A stretch of DNA of 64,000 bases from Aphidius gifuensis (GCF_014905175.1 NC_057788.1:2108001-2172000); one strand, 5' to 3'. Positions 1-13,062 are shown, counted from the first letter of the stretch. Program-made: numbers and translations. Notes: generated by a model from the sequence alone, not told the origin.

Positions 1-1076
1 GCTGTTAATTTACATGCTGTTTGTGGACTAACTCTTGTGTCCCATATTTTAATACTAAAAAAAATTAAAAACATTTTATTTAAAATACATAATAATTTAG
101 TTTTATTGTTTTTCTTTTTTTAAATTTCTAATTACCTTTTATCAACTGAACAAGAAGCAAGAATATTTTTTTCACTTGGTGACCATTGTATATCTTCAAC
201 ACTTTGTGGTGCATGTGAATTATATGGACGTTGATCAACATTCCAAGTTGCATTTGATGGTTTCCAAATATGAATATTACCTTTACAATCACCAGTTGCA
301 AGTACACCCTGTTCTGTTTTACACCAATCAATACCATAACCCTCAGATGAATGTCCTTTAAATGTAAATATTGGCTTTACACAATCATCTTGTTTTTCTA
401 ATTTTTTATTATATGCTGATAATAATGTTGGATTATTAATAGCTTTTAATTGTTCATCTAAATTCCATAAATTAATACGACCAAGTTCACTCCAACTTGC
501 TGCAAATGTTTTACCAGATAATTGTGTACATCTAACACGATTAACACATCCTTGATGTTTTATTGATGCAACACTCATTTTTGGCATTTTTTCTTCATCC
601 TCATCATCTGATTCATCATCAGATTCTTTAGTTTCATTATTACCAGTTAAATTTGTCATTTTCATGACAATTAAATTATTAATATGTGTACGAGGTGCTT
701 GTGTACCAGCAACAAGATACATTGTCATTGGATATGTTTCTCTTGATGAACCAAGATCATCAAGAATAACATCAAAACTTAAACATGGTGATCCAGTTTG
801 TGCTTTATGCAATAAACGATATGCTGACATGTCAACTGTTAATTCTTCACCTTTTTCCATTTCTTTGCCAGGTAAATATACCTCTTTTTTAACTTCAGTA
901 TCATTAGTCTCTTCTTCATCTTCATCATCATCATCATCCTCTTCTTCATCATCATCATCTTCTTCATCTTCTACATTTTCTTCTTCCATTGATTCTTCAC
1001 AATCATCAGCACTTTCCTCCTCTTCACTTTGCTCCATTTTTGCAGGATTATCATCTTCCATTGGCTCTGGCTTCAT
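1..1076 (-). CDS. GRWD1: GRWD1-type glutamate-rich WD-repeat protein (partial, 3' end outside window)
   Basis: This gene encodes a nucleolar/nuclear WD40 histone- and ribosome-assembly factor of the GRWD1 (yeast Rrb1) family. The first coding exon runs 1076 to 136 and a second exon from 54 runs off the left edge. The splice joins an AG-ending exon to TATTAAAATATGG and restores a WD-repeat strand (SIKIWDTR). The N-terminus (about residues 1-60) is a dense Glu/Asp tract followed by a lysine-rich motif. A CAF1C/H4-binding-like segment follows (about 70-130), then a second acidic patch (about 150-165), then WD40 blades with GHSSEGYGIDW and the WSPSEKNILASCSVD signature. About 330 residues are visible; the family is usually about 440-460, so the last blades are missing. 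The start is the first ATG, just before the acidic tract. The family assignment is firm; the exact role in this species is inferred. Confidence 0.9.
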
Positions 1077-1711
1077 TTTTATTATCTAAATTATTTAAAT
1101 TATTATTTAATAATAAATAAATACCTATTAAATATATTTTAAAATAATTTTACTAACCTCCAAATTATAATATCTTTTAAAGTTTTATAATTAAACTTAA
1201 CGAAATAAGTTTTATTTTTTTTTATCTAATTATTCTTGAAATGATTATTATAATCAAATTTTTTGACAATTATTAATTTTATTATTTATATTATTATTTA
1301 AATATTTGTTACAATGTTTATAATGTTTACCACATGTGACTTTTAGAAACGTGTGTTATTTTATTATTATTATTCCTAGATGTAATTTCTGACGATAGTG
1401 GACGCTGTGCTCGAAATGACGTTATGACGTTATCAATTTCGAATCTGATTAACGACTCATTAAAATACTACAATATAACAAATAAATAAAAAGAAAAAAA
1501 AAATACAAATAATCATTGATAAACCACGTCAAGTTAAATTATTCAAATAAAAGATAAAACACGTAGTAAATAAATAAAATAAACAAATATAAAAAATAAT
1601 TTTCAAATAACAATATAATTTTTTTATTAATCATTTTCATATATTAATTTACATGATAATAATAATAATATTAATTATTGAAAAAAAAAAAAAAGAAAAT
1701 TTATATTTAAA
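1077..1711. other. AT-rich intergenic space and divergent-side promoter region of the GRWD1-like gene
   Basis: No coding frame. A somewhat less AT-rich patch near 1375-1460, including two TGACGTTA-like tetramers repeated close together, probably marks the GRWD1-side promoter and 5' UTR. The rest, up to the protease stop codon, is A/T runs with no recognisable element. Confidence 0.4.
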
Positions 1712-2645
1712 TTAATTTGGTTTTTCTTTTTTTTCACTTGCTAATATATTACCAATTTTTTTTCCTATCCAAAAAAAATATGGAGCAACCTGTAAAATAA
1801 TAATAATAATAATAAAATAAAATAAATAAAATAATATTAAAAAAAAAAAACAAACCTCAGTATAAACACCAGGTGTACAAGGCATAGCACAACCACGTGC
1901 CCAAGAAACAATACCAGCAAGTCTATTTCTAACAACAAGTGGACCACCAGAATCACCATAGCATGCATCAACACCACCTTCCCAAAATGCAGCACATATT
2001 TGATTAATATTAATACCACCTTGTTCTTCATAAGCTTGATGACAATGTAATTTTGATATAATTGGTACTTTTGCCATTTGAAGTTTCATTGGTAAACCAA
2101 AATGTGTTTCACCCCATCCAGATATCATGGCATATTCACCAACTGGTGTTAATTGACCAGTTTTAAATATTCTTATTGGCATACGTGTCTTATCATATAT
2201 AAATTTTTCTTTAACACGTATTAATCCAATATCATGAACTGGATGATTATTATTACCACCATAAAGTTCATGTTTTATCAACATACTAACAGTATGTACT
2301 GTACCACCTTCATGATTACTTGTTGAACCAGAACGTATTGTATATGATTCTGGATTTTTTCTTTCCATACAATGAGCAGCTGTTAATACCCATTCTCTAC
2401 CAATTATACTGCCACCACAAATATGACGACTTTTTATTTGTAAACTTACTTGATATGGTATTTCAGTTATTGGTGTTGTTCTACCATTTATTATACGACC
2501 AAATATTGATGGACCACATCTTGATCCTTCAGCTAAATTTATTAAAAAATAATTTTTTTAATTTGCTATTATTTATGTTTTTTATATTTTAATACTTACT
2601 ATTTGATGTGACAAAAAATATTACAATAAATAAAACTTTAAACAT
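1712..2645 (-). CDS. secreted trypsin-like serine protease (S1A)
   Basis: Three exons (2645-2600, 2532-1856, 1789-1712) sum to 801 nt, 266 residues. The first exon is almost entirely a signal peptide (MFKVLFIVIFFVTSN). A very short propeptide ends at an Arg before IINGRTTP, the usual activation site. All three catalytic residues are visible: His in LTAAHC, Asp in HDIGLI, Ser in GDSGGP. The residue six before the catalytic Ser is Asp (DACYGDSGG), which in chymotrypsin-fold enzymes predicts cleavage after Lys/Arg. The final exon supplies the C-terminal helix plus a lysine-rich tail. No clip domain is present, so this is a simple trypsin rather than a prophenoloxidase-cascade protease. The intron after PGVYTE holds an AAT repeat. 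Digestive, reproductive and venom roles all fit; the sequence does not decide. Confidence 0.88.
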
Positions 2646-3950
2646 TTTTTTTTTTAATAATTTGTTTTTGTGAATTTCATTTGATTGAAAAATAATTATA
2701 GTTGTAATGATTTTAAATAATTACTTTTGTATTTATATAAATGAAAATTGAATTTTTAAATATCCCTTCTATTTTTATAGAAAATAGATAATAATATTTA
2801 TTGTTTTATTATTGATAAATAAATATTTATTAGAATTATCATTCATGAAAATATTAATGATAATAAAAAAAAAAAAAAATGATTATATTTTCATGGTATT
2901 ATTTATTATTTAAATTTAAAAAAAAAATAATATTGAAACAGTAAAAGTACTGTGGTTGATTTTAGCCTGCTAGAATTACTGATACTGATATCGCTACTGT
3001 TATTTAATACTTTCAATTTTTATAGTTTATTTTTTTTTTTTGTTTATTATTATTATTACTTCGAAGTCGTTAATACTTGATACATTTAATTAAATTATTT
3101 TACGATGTAAATGGTGGGGATATTGCAAATGCAAAGTTTTTTTTTATTTTCTTTTTTATTTTTGCTTTTACAATTCAGTTTAATTTAATATTCAGCTTGT
3201 GTGAGTTGTTCAACGGTGGTTAATCATTTTATATTCTATGAAAAAAAAAAATAATAAATAAATTATTAAATAAATATTGATAAATAAATAATACATTAAA
3301 GTGATTATATAAATTTTAAAGAATTTATTTGTTTTATTCTGGTTAAATCATTGTTTTTTTTTTTAGGAAATAATATTACTAATTAATCATTTATTACTTA
3401 TAAATTTTTTAAAAAAATAATTATCGTTAATTTTTTTTTATTTGTTATTTAGATATTTGTTTGTTTGGTTTTTTAATTTTTATCTTTGTTATATTTTTTA
3501 AGGTGTTTTTAGAATACTTGCATAATTAATTTTAAATTTTTTTTTTATCTAATTTTGTTTCATGATTTCTATAAATTTTTTCCATCCAATTAATTTAACT
3601 TTCATAATAATTATTAGCATAATAAATTTTGATAGATAATATATTTTTTAAATAAAACAATGAATCATTGATGACAAAGAGCATTGAAATGCGTTCAGCT
3701 AATAAATTTTATAAAGAAATCACGAATTTTTTTTAAATTAAACCAATCGACTTTTACCTTAACTAATTAAATAATTCGAATTATCAATAAATCAATAAGT
3801 GATTTATTGAATTTATATTTGAAAAAAATAAACAAACAAAAAGTTATAAATTTAATTTAATTGTAAACAAATAAATAGTGTGTGTTTTGATTAATATTTT
3901 TTCGACAGGTATAATTTAAAAAAGTAATTATTAAAATTTATTACATCAAA
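2646..3950. other. intergenic region upstream of the 4-TM array
   Basis: No gene seen. A mixed-composition patch at about 2940-3005, and another at about 3190-3240, are candidates for the protease upstream region and for a non-coding first exon of the first array gene. A splice acceptor-like polypyrimidine/ACAG stretch lies just before the array start. Nothing else is recognisable. Confidence 0.35.
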
Positions 3951-4843
3951 ATGACGAAATCATCAATGACTGGTATTCCTCATGTATGTTATTATTTAAA
4001 TATATAAATAAAGATAATATATTTACAAAATAAATTTTTTTTTTCAACACAGATTGAGATGGAATCATCTTGTTGTTGTGAAATTCGAACCGCAAGTTTA
4101 GCCATTGGATATTCTAGTCTTGTAAGTACCTATTTTTAATAAACAAAAAAAAAAAAAAATCATACTCACTATATCAATTTATAATAATTTAATAATAATA
4201 AATAAACTATATTTTTTTATTCATTTTTATTTACAGTTTTTATCATTAATGAGCATTTTTCATTTTTCAATTAAATTATTACCAAGTGACAGAATTTTAT
4301 CTTTACAAATGATTGAACTTTTTCCATTTTGTTTTATATTTTATGGTTTTTTATTTGCTAAAATATTCATTGCATATTTATTGATAAGAGGTATCACAAA
4401 GGTTTGTATCTATTTTTCAAAATTAAATAGAAATTTTATTTATTAATTTTATTATATCGTTTATTTATAATTTCTATAGGAAAAACCGAGTCTTATGTTT
4501 CCATGGATTTATGTCAATTATGTGGGTCTTATTGTTTTGACATTATTGTTTATTATTGTGACATTTATAAAATTAATTTTTATATTTACAAAAGGCGTAT
4601 GGATTGGATCTTTTTTAGTTTTTATAATACTTGGAATAATAGTAATTGGTAACTATTAAATTATTTAATTGAAAAACATTTATTACAATTGATTTTTTTA
4701 ATTATAAATTTAATTTTTTTAATTTTTTATTTACAGGTTTTTTTGTTTATGCATTTTTAACAGTCGTTGCTCATTGTCAAAAACTTCTTTCAATTCAAAC
4801 TGATGAATTGGAACAAAGACTCATTCAGACAAATTCTCCATAA
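3951..4843 (+). CDS. small four-TM protein, DUF4728/LAPTM-like, array copy 1
   Basis: Five coding exons (3951-3983, 4053-4121, 4237-4401, 4480-4648, 4737-4843), 543 nt, 180 residues. The architecture is shared by every array member. Exon 1 is a short polar leader ending in GIPH. Exon 2 carries a cysteine cluster (SSCCCEIRTASLAIGY) that runs into TM1. Exon 3 holds the loop and TM2 and ends RGITK. Exon 4 starts EKPSLMFPWIY and holds TM3 and part of TM4. Exon 5 contains VVAHCQ and a polar C-tail. Intron phases are 0,0,0,1. The Cys cluster followed by T/S-G-x-L-I-I-G recalls LAPTM proteins of endosomal and lysosomal membranes and the insect DUF4728 family; function is unknown. Of the array members it is among the more divergent. 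Confidence 0.82.
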
Positions 4844-7800
4844 TTTCATTTTAAAATTATTTTTATCATTTTATTAATATTTTTTATTTTTATATTATTG
4901 CCTTATTAAATTCAATACAGTAATTTATTTGTTTTGATTTTTCGGTTGTCTCAAGACATGTCGTGAATTTACTAAAGATAAAAAAATTAAACAATAGTAA
5001 TTGTTTAATTAAATTTTTAAAATTCTTGATTAACATTGATTTAAATAATTTAATAATTTTCAATCGTAAAATTTTTTTAATAATATTTTTAATAATTATT
5101 GAATTTAAGAAAAAAAAAAAACTAAAATAATTTAATCTAATATTTTTTTGTACTGATTTTGTTACTATTTTTAATATTTTATTAAATTAATTATTACAAT
5201 AATTAATACAACAATTTATTTATAATAAAAAATTTACTTAAAATTAACAATATGGTTTTTTTTTTTTTTTTAATTTTTGTAATATTTAATAAATAAAATG
5301 GTACTTGAACAACATTGTGTTGAATATTTCAAATAAGTATTTGATGTTGATTGAAATATACCTACACATGAGATTTAAAAAAAAAAAAAAAACCTTCCTG
5401 ATGACAAACATATTTCATAACATCACAGAATTTAATTTGCTTTTTTATTTTTATATTTGGTTTTACAATTTGATTTTAACATCTCATGGAAAAATTTTTA
5501 CGCAGCTAGGAAGAGATAAATAAAAAGGGAAAAAAAAATAGTTTCAATGACGCATGTGTATAACAAGAAGAAATTAAATCAATATTTCAGGAAAAGATCC
5601 CTAAAACATTTTAGAACAAGGCTAAATATAGTTTCGTTAAATGACGCGTTATTTTTGAAAGTCAAAATTATTATTATAATATTTTTACATCTATTATTCT
5701 ATACACAAAAAGGCAGAGAAATCAATATCTAAATTATTTTTCAACTTGTAATAATTATTAAAAAAAATTATAATTCAACATTAACAAATTCCTTTTTACA
5801 TTGACAATAATAATTTTTATAATAACCAAATTAATTTAAATTGATAAAAATTTATTAATTTAAAAATGTAAAACGACATTAAATTTATATATATTTTTAA
5901 ATAATTTTTTATATTTTTATAACAATAAAAATATAAAAAAATAATTAATTAAATTATCCTCAATTTATAAATGATACTTTGAAATATAAAAATACTTTTA
6001 TATTCAATGACAAAAGAAATTCAATTCTCGTTTGTATATTGATTTTTATTCAGTTATATTTTAACGAATTTTGTTAGAAAAAAAAAAAATATATTATATA
6101 GAAACACGTAATCTATGATGTAACATATAAAAATATATAATCATAAAATTACAGCTGGATAAAGTTTTAGAGGGTCCCCCATAATATATTATTTTTTTTT
6201 GATTATTATTTGTATCCCTACTTGTGACTATCCATTGCTATCCACCAGAATTTTGATACTAGATGTATTCTGTGTCTCAATGCCAATGAGGGGAAAAGAG
6301 ATGAATAATAAAAGAAAACAACTGAAAATTTACAAAAGCCAAACAAGACAGTGTGGGCTGTTGGTAGCGTCTGGAAGGCGGAAGCATCATCATTTGTTGG
6401 AGAGACGACAACCAGACTACAACGTAATTGAACATAACTATCCATTTAGTCATACACGCATTTAACGAAAAAAAAATTCATCTACATTCTTTATCAAGTA
6501 AGTAATATTAAATTTAATTTAAAAAAAATTTATCAACAAAACGTTAAATTATAAATTTTAATTGAATTTATTTTCTCATGATTTTTTATATTTTTTTTTT
6601 TTGTAATTATCATAAATTACGCCCAATAATTTTCGGTTTGAATTACTATACCCATGGATCACTGTCTGCATAAATTTTTTAGATTTTGTAATTTAATTTT
6701 TTATAATTTTTATAATAATATTGTCAGATTGCTGAGAACTCTATAAACATTTTAACAAAAAAAAAAAAACAAATAAAGTTGATGCTATTGTTTATAAATA
6801 AGTATACATTTAAAAAATTTAATTTTTTTTTAATTGAAAAAATTGATATTGTTTTGGATGAAAAATACAAAATATAATTTTTTTTATCTCACTTTGATCA
6901 TCATATTTTAATTGATACTCATAGTCAACGCGAGGCACTTCCTCTTGATAATAATTATCATAATTTATAACAAGTAATGACGTCAGTCATGATTATTACT
7001 ACACCAACACAGTAAATCAGAAATATTTGCTAGGAATTTCTTTCGGTGTGTAACGTAATTTGTATGAGTTGGATTTTATAAATATACTGTGTGTGATATT
7101 GAAAAAAAATTAAATATTATAAATTAGTTGAGTATTTTTAAAAATTAATTTGTTATATTAAATAGTGGTGTTTCATTTTGTCTTGGAAATAAAAAAAAAA
7201 AAAAAAGTGTTAGCTCATAAATTAAAACCAAAAGAAGCGTCTTTTTCTTAGTTACAATTTAATTTTGTTTAAAAATAATTATTATGTAATTGATACCAAT
7301 GTGAAAAACTAGTTTTGTTCTTTGTCTATTTTTTGTTTTTATTTTGAATTTTATTGAACGTTGAAATATTCAATTAGAGAGGCGCCGAGCGTCGTAAACT
7401 TTATTGTTATTTTATTTTCTATTGCATCATGGATGTATCTATTGAATGAAACGCATGCGTAGAAATACAAAAATATATATATATATTTAGACAGTCGTTT
7501 TTTTGTAATAAAAATGCTGTGTGTGTTTTTTTTTTTTTTGGGGGTCCCGTATGTTTTACATAACGTCCAACTGTTTACGATCGGAACAAAATGTGAAGAC
7601 TCTAGAGAGGTCTCTCCTCGTCTTCTTGAAAAAAAAATATATACATACATTTGCATACAAAAATTTTTCTAAATTTTATATTATTTTTTATTAAAATATA
7701 TATCTTTTTAAATTATCCTACATATAGTTTGCGAGATAATTAATTTTAAACAGGCAAACTTTTGAGCCGAAAACGATATTGATTAAAATTTTTTTTTTTA

Positions 7801-8448
7801 AATATTTTCGATTTAAATATTTAAACTAATATTTCGTATATTATATTGAGAAAAATATTATATTTTTTTCTCCACAAAAGGGTTGAAAAAATTAAAGATA
7901 CCATAAGATTTTTTTTTATTTCTGTTAGAAAAACATATTTAGTTTTACTTGTCGGTAGACTTTAAACAAGAGGGTAATGGTAAAAACGAAGTAAAAGGTA
8001 AAACGCATGTTGGGAACTCAGGTATAAGGGTGAACATATTTATTTTTATTACGTTTAAGTGTTTACTTATGTTGCAATGTCCTTGTAAATATATTTTAGA
8101 AGATTTCACTTTTTCAAGGATATTAAAAAAGGCAAAAAGGAAATTTAGAGGAAATATAATATTTGTAAAAGCGTTAGTCTAACTTTGACCGTCATATAGC
8201 TCTGACCAGATCACCTTATACTTAGCTTTGCATTAAAGATAAAACCAAACATTCTATCTATTATTTGATTTTATAAATAATTGTTAATTGATATATTTAA
8301 ATATTAAATCAATATTCACAGAAATAATATAAAAGTAAAGTATAAATTCTAATAATTTCGAAAAACCATAAAAATTTGATAATAAAAATTAATTGAATTT
8401 AATTTTTTTTTTCATTACAGATATTTTTGATAAAAAAAATAAATCGAC
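4844..8448. other. long AT-rich spacer with candidate 5' UTR exon and promoter of array copy 2
   Basis: No convincing coding gene; the short open frames here lack splice structure or recognisable domains. A GC-richer island at about 6165-6470 is followed by a donor (AAGTAAGT at about 6498) and may be the non-coding first exon of the gene starting at 8449, which is preceded by a good acceptor (CATTACAG at about 8411-8420). A second richer patch lies at about 7375-7625. The rest is A/T runs. Confidence 0.3.
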
Positions 8449-9616
8449 ATGGGCGTATTACCTGGAATTCCAAAGGTATGAACTTACTAAATTAATTTTT
8501 CTGGACATGTAAATTTTTTAATTATTTTTATGTATTAAAATTTAATTTATTATTGCAGAGAATACAAGTATCATCATGCTGCTGCTTCAGTGTGAGAACT
8601 GCTTGTTTAATCTTCGGCTGGTTCGGCCTCGTAAGTTTTCAATTAAATTCTAATTTTTCTAATACATAATTTAAATAATCATCAAATGAAAAAAAAAAAT
8701 ATATTAACTTATAAATTTCATTGTTATTATTACTATTTGATAAATTATTAAATATTAATTATTCTTTTTTTATTTAGTTTACAGCAGTCATGAATTTATT
8801 TTCACTCAGTACGGGAAATTTCGAAAAGAATCTTCCACAAGAATATCAAGAAATGGCTTCTAAATTAGTTCCTAAACTTTTTATGACTAACTTGATGTCT
8901 GGACTTATGAGTGGTGCATTGTTAGTAGGTGTTTTGAAGGTAAGAATATTTTTATTTTCATAAATTATATAAAAATATATTTTTCAAGTATCAAAAATTA
9001 TTCATTTATTTATTCATTAATTTTTTTTATTTATTTATCTATTTCATTGAGGAAAAAAGTCAACTGTTTTTAGATAAATTAAATTTCAATTTGAATAAAC
9101 ATATTTAAATGTAATTGATTAGCAAATTTTACTTGCAATTATTAAATTAATTTATTATTTTTTTATACTATTTTAATAATCACTTGTTAGAATTTTTCAA
9201 AATTTAACTTGTTTATATATTATAATTTGAAAAAAAAAATTTTTTCTTTCAGAACAAACCAAAGTTGATGTACCCATGGATTTATATGCAATTCATAGGG
9301 ATTGTTATTCTTCTAATAGTGGAAATTATAATTCCATTTGTTGTGGTAGCTGGTTTTATCTCAAATGATAATAATGATATGTCAGTATTAGGTGCTGTTC
9401 TTTTGTTCATTGGATATGTAATATTTTGCGTAGCCATAGATGGTAATTACAATTATATTTTATTTATATATTTATATATTTTTACATTTTATTCAATATT
9501 AATTTTATTTTTTTAAATATTTTTCAGCTTTAGTAATTTACTTAGTTGCACCTGTCGTTGTTCACTGTCGTCAACTTTCCGAGATGAAAAGAAATCAATT
9601 GTCACAAAGTGCTTAA
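8449..9616 (+). CDS. small four-TM protein, DUF4728/LAPTM-like, array copy 2
   Basis: Exons 8449-8475, 8559-8630, 8778-8939, 9253-9442 and 9528-9616 give 540 nt, 179 residues, with the family's phases 0,0,0,1. The leader is MGVLPGIPK. Exon 2 has the cysteine cluster SSCCCFSVRTACLIFGW. Exon 4 starts NKPKLMYPWIY. Exon 5 has VVVHCRQL and a short polar tail. Leader and exon-2 sequence match array copy 6 (17616) most closely (MSKLPGIPK; VSSWFCFNVRTGSLIIGW), so these two form a subfamily even though three copies of another subfamily lie between them. Four hydrophobic segments are predicted. Function unknown. Confidence 0.83.
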
Positions 9617-9986
9617 TCAACTACTCACTTTAAAATACTTAATTAAGTTTAATTTTAGCTTTTATTTTTTTTCAAATTTATCTTTAATTTTTTTTATAAT
9701 TATCTATAATTTTTCAAAACAAAAATTTATTTCTAACAATAATTAATAATTATTCCAAAATATGAACAAAAAAAAACCATAATATTTTTTAATTTAACTA
9801 TCATTATTATTATTATTATTGATGTTATTTAACTTGTTGAAAAAAAAAGCACAAAAAATTATATTGTCTGTAGAATGTTAAATTCTTAATTATTCAAAAA
9901 TCAAAAAAAAATTGTATTTTTCAAAGTTAAATAAAGTATATTATATGTCATAAATAATATCACGGTGTGCAAAATTATTTTAAATT

Positions 9987-10355
9987 GTGGATCTGAATGT
10001 AATAACTATTAACTTGCTGAGGGCGCGAGGTGCACTGAATCGTTTGACTATACCCTATGGAGATTGGAGAGAAATATTACCATTCGTCAGATTGTTCCAG
10101 ACGTATACCCAAAAAGTTATAGCTTTTCTAAGAAAGCAAGTGGTCACACCTTACAAAAGCCTAAAACCTTGGGTCCATCGACATTTGGTGGCTTGGGACC
10201 AATCATCAAGGAATCAAGCAGTCGTCTTGACTCTTGCTGTATACTCAATATTACTTGCATCAATAATATCACAATTGTTTTTCAATAAATCAATAATTGA
10301 CTTGATTAAATTTATTTGTAACAATAATTTAAATATTTTATTAAATATTCAATAA
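9987..10355 (+). other. unassigned coding-like block with C-terminal hydrophobic segment
   Basis: A frame open from 9987 to a stop at 10353-10355 (about 122 codons), with no in-frame ATG at its 5' end. From about 10015 to 10290 base composition is clearly richer in G+C than any neighbouring intergenic DNA, and third positions use C and G far more than the flanking genes do. The translation contains basic and aromatic stretches (WREILPFVRLFQTY, KPWVHRHLVAW), then a 20-residue hydrophobic run (AVVLTLAVYSILLASIISQL) like a tail anchor. Possible explanations are the last exon of an unseen gene, part of a decayed insertion, or part of the long 5' leader of the gene at 11100. I do not recognise the family. 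Confidence 0.35.
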
Positions 10356-10360
10356 TATTT

Positions 10361-10414
10361 ATTTGTGTCACGTTATAATGTAAGTGAAAATTATCATTTA
10401 AATAATTTAAATCA
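10361..10414 (+). repeat. upstream duplicated segment (copy A), possible 5' UTR splice donor
   Basis: A segment of about 54 bases starting ATTTGTGTCACG is repeated almost exactly at 12747-12801, upstream of the next array gene. Both copies contain ATAATGTAAGT, a good splice donor, about 0.3-0.7 kb before the next start codon. This suggests that it is the end of a shared non-coding first exon, copied along with the gene. Confidence 0.5.
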
Positions 10415-11099
10415 GGTTTAATTGAACTTTTTATAATATAAAAATTATATATTATTATAGTGTTTATTAAATTATACTCAAAATAATTAAATTAAATTAA
10501 ATTGCATCGAAACAAGAAAAAACCTGACAGGGTGTGGTCGTCTGTCTCGTAGTATATAAAAAAAAAAGTGAGCTTTATGACTTTTAAAAATTTTATAGCG
10601 TTTTATTTTAATCACTGAAAAAAAGATATCATCTCTTCAAGGATTATATTTGTATTTTTTTTTTTTTATAAATTTTTTTATAAATATCTTTTATTAAATA
10701 TTGTTTTTAGGTCTTGATTTATTTAATTTTATTTTTTTTATTGTGTGTCGAGATAAAATTATAAATATTTCATAGTTAGTTTATTTAAAACTAGTATATT
10801 AAATTAATAATATAATTTTTACTTGTGTTTTATTTATTGATAATTGTTAATAATTAAATATAATTTAAAAAAATTAATTTTATATTTATGCAAACATCCA
10901 AGTAAAAACGATTAAATAAAGCAACTATTTGTTGTAGATAACTAAAATATAATATTTATGATAAGTTTAGTATGTAATTTATATATATTATATATTAAAT
11001 TATTTATTTATAAATTAACTTTTACAGATATTATCAAGAAAAAATATATAATTTACTTTTTGAAAAAATATTAATATATTTTAAAAAAAAACATCAATA

Positions 11100-12001
11100 A
11101 TGGCTGATACAGGATTAAAATTTATTCCTCACGTATGTATTTTTTTTTATCACAATAAATTTAAAATAAAAACAATTGAAATACTTATTACAAATTTAAA
11201 ATTGTTCTTTTATCTATTTTATATAGATGAATACAAAGTCATGCTGTTGTTTTTCATCAAAAACAGGATGTTTAATTATTGGATATTTTGGAGCTGTAAG
11301 TATTTTATTTATATAATTAAAAAAAAAATATATTTATAAATTTTAACATAATAAAAAAATATAAATTACTCAATTTAATTAATTTATCAACTAATGCTAT
11401 TTATGATTTTTAGATTACAATATTATTGAACTTCATTATACATGGAGGTCAAATATTACTAAGTGAAGATTCAAATAAATCTATTTTAATTTTATTTTTC
11501 GGAATTAGTATGGCTAATTTTTATGTTTACTATTCATTGATTCAAGGTGTTAGAAAGGTTTGTATTTTTTATCATGTTATTTTCATTTTTAAATATACAA
11601 TACATTATGTTATATATATTTTTTTATGTTATTTTAGCAAGAACCAAGAAAAATGTACTTGTGGATTTATCTAACTTATATTAGTCTTATTATTGGTGCA
11701 ATTTTTATTGTATTGTCTCTTATTGTATTGTTTGTACTTGCGGTATCAGAAAAATCAATGGAATATGGTTTAGGATTCATTTCCTTGTTTTTAATAATGG
11801 CTATACTTGCAGGTAAATGTTTTGTTTTTTATAAAATATATTAAAAATTTGTCATTACGATTATTATTTTTAAATGATTTATTTGGCATTACATTTTTTT
11901 TTTATATTTCAGGTCTTTTTTACTATGGTTTTTCATCGGTTGTCACTCATTGTCAGGATCTCATTTTGATTCAATCAGGTCAACAAATACTTACTCCCTA
12001 A
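11100..12001 (+). CDS. small four-TM protein, DUF4728/LAPTM-like, array copy 3
   Basis: Exons 11100-11132, 11227-11295, 11414-11557, 11638-11812 and 11913-12001 give 510 nt, 169 residues, phases 0,0,0,1. The leader is MADTGLKFIPH. Exon 2 is MNTKSCCCFSSKTGCLIIGYFGA. Exon 4 starts QEPRKMYLWIY. Exon 5 has the VVTHCQDLILIQS signature. With copies 4 and 5 it forms a tight subfamily that shares the leader, the CCCFSSK motif and even the DNA around exon 1 and the 3' UTR, which indicates recent tandem duplication. Four hydrophobic segments. Function unknown. Confidence 0.85.
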
Positions 12002-12608
12002 TTAATTTTAATTTTATCAATTAAATACAAAAAATATTTTATAATCTTTTCTAGCTTACTGGCAATAAAATTTTTCTATATAATACATGTATAATCTCGT
12101 ATGTTAAAAAACAGTTTTTACAATTTTGTCAAAAACTTTATTATTTTTTCAATTTCTTTTTTAAAAAAAACATTTTTATAATTAACATTTTTTTATCAAT
12201 TAATCCGCTGTACTATGTAATCTTAATTTTAACATAATTATATCTTGGAAAAATTGTCCTCTTTTTATCTAATAAAATTATATGATAGAAAAAAATATTC
12301 TCTCTATTTTTAAATATTATTATGCCTACTCTTATTAGAATACTTTATATTGTATGTTCAAAAAAAATTTAACAATATTTTTTAATTCAAAATTGTGATT
12401 ATAAAGTTTATCAAAAATCATTCCATATTTTTTTCCTTGGTTTATTTTATTTTTTGTCAAATACAATGTATACTAACTTTTGGTTTTTTATTTCAATGTA
12501 ACTAGATATTTTCTGACTCGTCTTAAAATTATCAGTAAAAAGTAACAAACGAAGATGAAAAATAGCTGACACGATTTCATATATGATAAAATAGATTTGA
12601 ATTACATG

Positions 12609-12660
12609 GCAAAATTTTATTCTCCAGACTCCAGCCAGCAGCCGACAAGCTAACTTCAAA
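12609..12660 (+). promoter_or_regulatory. conserved upstream element of array copy 4
   Basis: A less AT-rich block with the core CCAGCAGCCGACAAG, about 400 bases before the start codon at 13063. The same block occurs at 14580-14630, again about 360-410 bases before a start codon (14992). Conservation in otherwise drifting DNA suggests a transcription start region or core promoter copied with the genes. Confidence 0.4.
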
Positions 12661-12746
12661 TAAAAATAAATTAAATAAGTTTAAAATTTAATCTATAATT
12701 GTCTTAAAAAAATACGAGTTAATAGACTGCACTTGGATAATTTAAA

Positions 12747-12801
12747 TATTTGTGTCACGTTATAATGTAAGTTAAAATTACTATTTAAATAATTTAAATC
12801 A
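12747..12801 (+). repeat. upstream duplicated segment (copy B), possible 5' UTR splice donor
   Basis: Near-exact copy of 10361-10414, again with ATAATGTAAGT. The corresponding place upstream of array copy 5 (about 14690) shows the related ATAATTTAAGT, in which the GT of the donor has changed to TT. Confidence 0.5.
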
Positions 12802-13062
12802 ATTTTATTATGCTTTTAAACATGAAATTATATTTTTATATATTTTAAATTTTTTGATGTCGAGATATAAGAGAAAATAATTAAGCAAAGCATTTAGATA
12901 CCAATATGCAACAAATATCTAAATTATTATTTATTATAAATTACCTTGTATGTAATTTATGAATCAATTAAATTATTTTTTTTTATTTCTATTTATTTTT
13001 ACAGCTTTTATCAGGAAATCTACAAGATACTATTTTAAAAATAAACATCAACTATATCAATA

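Noticed and set aside
664..1089. Plus-strand frame with a long poly-serine run
   Set aside because: It is the mirror of the GRWD1 acidic Glu/Asp tract on the other strand.
2320..2592. Plus-strand 90-codon frame
   Set aside because: Antisense shadow of the serine protease; no domain or splice structure.
6199..6465. Overlapping frames on both strands in a GC-richer island
   Set aside because: Neither has recognisable motifs; the island is better explained as promoter or non-coding first exon.
7351..7656. Minus-strand 101-codon frame
   Set aside because: It contains long A/T-derived homopolymer codons and no family match; likely non-coding.
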